In this document: positions 5,663-8,742 of the stretch, in pieces
Layout: the number at the start of each line of letters is the position of its first letter
How positions within the stretch are numbered: position 1 is the stretch's first letter
Position numbers and translations under genes: made by a program
NCBI GenBank assembly: GCA_018691995.1
Contig: JABHJM010000034.1
Span: 1 to 8,742, forward strand
Source: Candidatus Iainarchaeum sp.
GTDB lineage: Archaea > Iainarchaeota > Iainarchaeia > Iainarchaeales > JAAZKV01
DNA: 8,742 nt
Reading direction: 5' to 3'
Notes under the pieces: model-generated
What the model was told of the DNA's origin: nothing
Databases searched by the model: none
What the model saw: only the letters and a program-made list of their open reading frames with translations

Positions 5663-5750
5663 AACTGACCTGGCAAAAAAATCACCAGGGCAGTTGAGAG
5701 AGTTTTTGAGAATTGTGAATGGGCTCACCAATTGAACCTAATATTCACGA
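5663..5750 (+). ncRNA. Candidate structured small RNA, unrecognised
   Basis: Hairpin A: AACTG and CCTGG (5663-5667, 5669-5673) pair with CCAGG and CAGTT (5685-5689, 5691-5695), with one A-G mismatch and an A-rich 11-nt loop. Hairpin B has two exclusive forms. AATTG-TGA (5711-5718) can pair with TCA-C-CAATT (5725-5733), leaving one bulged C; or TTGTGAAT (5713-5720) can pair with ATTCACGA (5743-5750). A TATA-like ATAAATA (5642-5648) lies about 25 bases before hairpin A. The G+C-rich patch stands out in AT-rich surroundings. I recognise no known RNA family, and it could instead be a 3' element of the preceding mRNA. Confidence 0.3.
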
Positions 5751-5775
5751 TAGTAGTATTTATTTTCTAAAGTAG

Positions 5776-5783
5776 TATATAAA
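5776..5783 (+). promoter_or_regulatory. TATA box of unknown target
   Basis: TATATAAA is a strong archaeal TATA match, but it lies about 155 bases before fen, which has its own TATA box. Initiation near 5805 would give a short transcript over the mini-ORF ending at the palindrome, or a longer leader for fen. Confidence 0.4.
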
Positions 5784-5823
5784 TGTTTGTTTTTTATTGA
5801 ATTTCTTCATCACTTCTTTTTTC

Positions 5824-5868
5824 ATGAAAATTGAATGGATCATTTTTAAATTGATTAAAATCTATTAG
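5824..5868 (+). CDS. Possible 14-codon mini-ORF
   Basis: ATG 5824 to TAG 5866-5868 reads MKIEWIIFKLIKIY, an amphipathic hydrophobic/basic peptide. It lies about 20 bases after the predicted start from the 5776 TATA box and ends inside the 21-bp palindrome. There is no Shine-Dalgarno. Chance occurrence is quite possible. Confidence 0.12.
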   Translation: MKIEWIIFKLIKIY

Positions 5869-5875
5869 ATTTTAA
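5855..5875. repeat. 21-bp perfect palindrome upstream of fen
   Basis: Arms TTAAAATCTA (5855-5864) and TAGATTTTAA (5866-5875) flank a single T. It lies 20 bp before the fen TATA box. As DNA it could be a dimeric regulator's operator; as RNA, with the T-rich 5877-5881 following, it could be a terminator for a transcript from 5776. Confidence 0.55.
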
Positions 5876-5886
5876 ATTTTTAACCT

Positions 5887-5902
5887 CGAAAAGGTTTAAA
5901 TT
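5887..5902 (+). promoter_or_regulatory. fen promoter (BRE and TATA)
   Basis: Purine-rich CGAAAAGG (5887-5894) precedes TTTAAATT (5895-5902), predicting initiation around 5922-5927, a few bases before ATG 5933. No clear Shine-Dalgarno is present, so the transcript is near-leaderless. Confidence 0.55.
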
Positions 5903-5932
5903 GTTTTTTAACATTATTATTTTAGTGAGAAA

Positions 5933-6964
5933 ATGGGAGTAAATTTATCAAAGTTAATTGAAAAAGAAGAAATTACAATTGACTATTTGCAAAACAAAAA
6001 AGTAGGAATTGATTCTTATAATATGTTATACCAATTTCTTGCTTCAATAAGAGGGCAAGATGGTTTGCCTTTAGCAGATTCTCATGGAAATATTACTTCA
6101 CACATAGCAGGACTATTTTATAGAACAATTAATCTTCTTGAAAAAGGAGTAAAACCAGTTTATGTTTTTGATGGAATTCCTTCAGAATTAAAAGCAAAAA
6201 CTCTTGAAAAAAGAAGAGAAGTAAGGACTGATGCGACAAAAAAAGCTTCTGCAGCACTTCAAGAAGGAAAAATGGAAGAAGCAAAAAAATATGGTTCAAG
6301 AGCTCTTAAATTAACAAAAGATATGGTGGATGAAGCAAAAGAATTTTTAACACTTCTTGGAATTCCAATTGTACAAGCACCTCAAGAAGGAGAAGCACAA
6401 GCTAGTGTTATGGTAGCAAAAGGCCAACTTGATGGAGTTGTTTCACAAGATTTTGATGCATTATTATTTGGAGCAACACATTTGTATAGAAATATTGGTT
6501 TTAGTGGAAAAAGAAAAGTTGCAGGAAAAAACTTTTATGTGGATATAAAACAAGAACATCTTGATCTTGAAAAAGTCCTTAAACAATTAAAAATAAATAG
6601 ACAAAAATTAATTTGGCTTGGAATTTTAGTAGGGACTGATTTTAATGATAAGTTTCCAAGGGTTGGACCAAAAACTGCAATTAAATTAGTTCAAGAATTT
6701 GATACGTTTGAAGAAATAATTGAAAAGACAGGACATCAACCAGATTTTGATTATAAAGAAATAGAAGATGTGTTCATGAATCCGGTAAGTTGCGGGGTTG
6801 AAGATAGTAAATTAGAACAATCAAATCCAAATAAAGAAAAATTAGTAGAATTTTTAGTTGAAAAACATGATTTTTCAAGTGATCGGGTTGAAAATACGCT
6901 TAACAAATTTTTAACACAAAAAGAAGAGAGAGAAAAACAAAAAGGACTTAGCGATTGGTTCTAA
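5933..6964 (+). CDS. fen: Flap endonuclease 1 (FEN1/Rad2 family)
   Basis: This is a structure-specific 5' nuclease that removes RNA-primed flaps during Okazaki fragment maturation and in base-excision repair. The protein is complete (343 residues) and begins MGVNLSKL, where the free N-terminus helps bind metal and DNA. All two-metal carboxylates sit at canonical numbers: Asp27 (VGIDSYN), Asp80 (YVFDG), Glu152 and Glu154 (QEGEAQAS), Asp173 and Asp175 (SQDFDALLFG), Asp236 (GTDFN). The helical-arch region (about 85-135) is rich in Lys and Arg, and a helix-hairpin-helix follows at KFPRVGPKTAIKL. The last eight residues, QKGLSDWF, are a perfect PIP box (Q-x-x-L-x-x-W-F) for binding the PCNA clamp. 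The gene has its own promoter and converges on the U32 gene with a 4-bp overlap. Confidence 0.97.
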   Translation: MGVNLSKLIEKEEITIDYLQNKKVGIDSYNMLYQFLASIRGQDGLPLADSHGNITSHIAGLFYRTINLLEKGVKPVYVFDGIPSELKAKTLEKRREVRTDATKKASAALQEGKMEEAKKYGSRALKLTKDMVDEAKEFLTLLGIPIVQAPQEGEAQASVMVAKGQLDGVVSQDFDALLFGATHLYRNIGFSGKRKVAGKNFYVDIKQEHLDLEKVLKQLKINRQKLIWLGILVGTDFNDKFPRVGPKTAIKLVQEFDTFEEIIEKTGHQPDFDYKEIEDVFMNPVSCGVEDSKLEQSNPNKEKLVEFLVEKHDFSSDRVENTLNKFLTQKEEREKQKGLSDWF

Positions 6965-8742
6965 ACAACTGCCTTATCATAGTGTCCACGAGTGAACTTA
7001 GATTTTTTTGAAGGATTTTTCTTATTTATTTTATCAATATAAAATTTTAACAAAGCAATTGCTTCTTTTGTATGAGTTTCTTTCAAATCAATTCCAATTG
7101 AACCAAATTTATTAAATTTTTCAAGTTCGTACAACATATCAACTGGAGCTGGGTTGTATAGTTTCATTATCCCTTTTTCAAATCGAATTCTGTACTCGAA
7201 TTTCTTTTTATCTTTTAAAATAAATTTATTTTTCTTAAAAACATTTTTCTTTGCGTATGCTTTTGAAGTCATTAGTAAGGGGTAGAAAAATACTAATGCA
7301 ATAACTTTGTTTTGTTCACTAAGTGCAAGTATTTCACCAAGAGAAAGTTCAACAGAAGGAACAATTTTTTCTGCACCAAGATTTGATAAAAATTTCATTT
7401 CAACCGAATTGTAACAATTCATTTCTCGATCAATCCAAAATTTTAATTTGTTACGAAGAGCAACTTGAAGTGCACCAATATTTGCACAAACAATTGTCCA
7501 ATTCTTTGCCACAGCTTTTTTTTCAAATTCGTTTAACTCAGCAGTGTTTTGAACATTTTGTGCTTTAACAATTGCGTTATTTGGAAAATCATTCTTAGCA
7601 CCAACTTCATCACTAAAGTAAAATATTTTTGTTGGTTCGAACCCTTCAGTCTTATCAATAACTTCTTCTTTTGATTCATCAACAAAAACAAACATTTTTT
7701 GATCATGGTATTTAATAATTTTTTCAGGAAATGGATCTCTTTTCAAAAATTTACTTTTTTTAGCCTTAAATTCTTTTTCATTTACTTCCCAAGTTGGAAA
7801 TAACTCTGCCTTAATGGTTTTTGAGATTGTTCTTTTCATTTCTTTTAATTTACTAAGTGGAATAAATGCCGACTTTTCAATTTCACAACTAAATTCTCCA
7901 GGTTTGAAAAAATAAAACCCAGTAAATATTTTAGCTTCAACAATTTCTTTTGTAGTAGGTATTTTTTCTGCCTTTTCAACAATATAATCAAAATCAACAT
8001 TAACTTCATAAGGAAATTCACTTTGATTTTTTAATTTTGGAATTTTAACAGTGATTTTTGCTTTTTCTCCAATTTTAATTTTAACATCAACATCGTATTC
8101 AGCTAGTAATGTTTTTCCAGGGTTAAATTGTTTTGCAGTTGTTAGATAAAGAATTTCATCAATCTCAAGGTATGGTCGTTCACGAAACTTTAGAACAACT
8201 TTTTGTCCTTTTCTTGCAAAGTTCAAATCTTTTCCTTGATTGCTTATTCCAATAACAAACAAATTAGTATATTCTTCTTCTTGAATTTGAGTTAACTTAT
8301 CACTTTTATTTAAATCTTGAAGAATTTCAACAATTGGTGCTTTTCCTTTAAATCCAATAATTTTACAACAAGGTAATCCTAAACTTCCAAGAGTAGTAAT
8401 AGTTGTTCTTTCTTCTTCATCTAAAAGATAACAAGTGTTATGATCTCGTAAGTATGATTTTTTCATTTCAGTTATTTCTCCTTTTGTTGGGCCAGGGTGT
8501 TTGTCTTGATATTTATCAATTTCTTTTCGATAAACTCTTGCAACATTTTGGATATACTCTTCACTTTTAAGTCTTCCTTCAACTTTAAAAGAATCAATTC
8601 CTGCTTCTATTAATTTGTCAATATTTTCATGAGTGCATAAATCTTTCATTGATAAAAATCTTCCAATATCCTCGCCAGTGTTATATGAAAGTCTACAAGG
8701 TTGTAAACATCTTCCTCGATTTCCACTTTTGTTAAATGCAAA
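6961..8742 (-). CDS. U32-family protein (peptidase U32 / RNA hydroxylase-type), 5'-partial
   Basis: The minus-strand frame stays open to the right edge, so the Met at 8649-8647 is internal and the N-terminus is missing; 593 residues are visible. The first read SGNRGRCLQPCRLSY and then SMKDLCTHENIDKLIEAGIDSFKVEGRLKS, the hallmark of U32 proteins. The Cys residues in these motifs (visible residues 12, 16 and 36) are candidate iron-sulfur ligands. A long Lys/Glu-rich middle follows. A second conserved block is NSVEMKFLSNLGAEKIVPSVELSLGEI (about residue 445 onward), and the end, KFTRGHYDKAVV, matches the family's terminal T-x-G-H motif. Characterised U32 members RlhA and TrhP hydroxylate 23S rRNA and tRNA, and UbiU/UbiV act in oxygen-independent ubiquinone hydroxylation. 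RNA hydroxylation is the likeliest role here, but it is inferred from family only. Despite the name, protease activity is doubtful. Confidence 0.85.
   Translation of the reverse strand, partial: FAFNKSGNRGRCLQPCRLSYNTGEDIGRFLSMKDLCTHENIDKLIEAGIDSFKVEGRLKSEEYIQNVARVYRKEIDKYQDKHPGPTKGEITEMKKSYLRDHNTCYLLDEEERTTITTLGSLGLPCCKIIGFKGKAPIVEILQDLNKSDKLTQIQEEEYTNLFVIGISNQGKDLNFARKGQKVVLKFRERPYLEIDEILYLTTAKQFNPGKTLLAEYDVDVKIKIGEKAKITVKIPKLKNQSEFPYEVNVDFDYIVEKAEKIPTTKEIVEAKIFTGFYFFKPGEFSCEIEKSAFIPLSKLKEMKRTISKTIKAELFPTWEVNEKEFKAKKSKFLKRDPFPEKIIKYHDQKMFVFVDESKEEVIDKTEGFEPTKIFYFSDEVGAKNDFPNNAIVKAQNVQNTAELNEFEKKAVAKNWTIVCANIGALQVALRNKLKFWIDREMNCYNSVEMKFLSNLGAEKIVPSVELSLGEILALSEQNKVIALVFFYPLLMTSKAYAKKNVFKKNKFILKDKKKFEYRIRFEKGIMKLYNPAPVDMLYELEKFNKFGSIGIDLKETHTKEAIALLKFYIDKINKKNPSKKSKFTRGHYDKAVV

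Larger units (their letters stand above)
5618..5932. other. Intergenic region with structured elements ahead of fen
   Basis: It contains a hairpin across the preceding stop codon (CTTAATT 5613-5619 with AATTAAG 5626-5632), a structured RNA candidate (5663-5750), a TATA box (5776-5783), a 14-codon mini-ORF, a 21-bp palindrome (5855-5875) and the fen promoter. AGTAGTAT occurs twice (5752-5759 and 5771-5778). I found no tRNA, RNase P, SRP or C/D-box signature. Confidence 0.6.

Noticed and set aside
5618..5932. tRNA, RNase P or SRP RNA in the gap before fen
   Set aside because: No T-loop, cloverleaf or conserved family core could be found by eye.

Overview
The window looks like a low-GC archaeal chromosome segment. 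The case rests on an archaeal-type FtsZ, an archaeal/eukaryotic-type flap endonuclease (FEN1) with a C-terminal PCNA-binding motif, an archaeal site-2-protease-like membrane metalloprotease, and TATA/BRE-like promoters lying about 25 bases ahead of ATG codons that have no Shine-Dalgarno (leaderless genes). A DPANN-type or other small euryarchaeal-side genome would fit, but the lineage cannot be fixed from this sequence alone.

Layout. (1) 1-386: 3' end of a gene ending in a PEP-utilising-enzyme phosphohistidine domain, closed by a strong hairpin terminator. (2) 471-1055: complete rubrerythrin, whose last codons are duplicated 63 bp downstream; the second copy supplies one arm of a terminator-like hairpin and a possible TATA box for the next gene. 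(3) 1142-1764: HAD-family hydrolase whose motif I (nucleophile) is in a different frame from the rest, consistent with one lost base near 1183. (4) 1765-2268: a long AT-rich intergenic region with four exact copies of TATACATAA and a fifth diverged copy, a possible 43-residue membrane peptide gene, and the ftsZ promoter and leader (strong TATA, GC-rich hairpin, near-perfect Shine-Dalgarno). (5) 2269-3351: ftsZ with its own terminator. (6) 3451-5617: two membrane-protein genes, an M50/site-2-protease-like protein and a zinc-ribbon three-helix protein, each with its own leaderless-type promoter. (7) 5618-5932: a non-coding stretch with a structured-RNA candidate, a second TATA box, a 14-codon mini-ORF and a 21-bp perfect palindrome just ahead of the fen promoter. 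(8) 5933-6964: fen. (9) 6961-8742, minus strand: U32-family protein running off the right edge; its stop codon interlocks with that of fen.

Most genes are separately promoted housekeeping genes (cell division, DNA repair, membrane proteolysis, oxidative-stress defence, probable RNA modification), not one operon. I found no mobile element, CRISPR array, tRNA or rRNA. The most unusual material is non-coding: the repeated motif ahead of ftsZ, the structured leader and intergenic RNA candidates, the rubrerythrin-tail duplication, and the frameshifted HAD gene.
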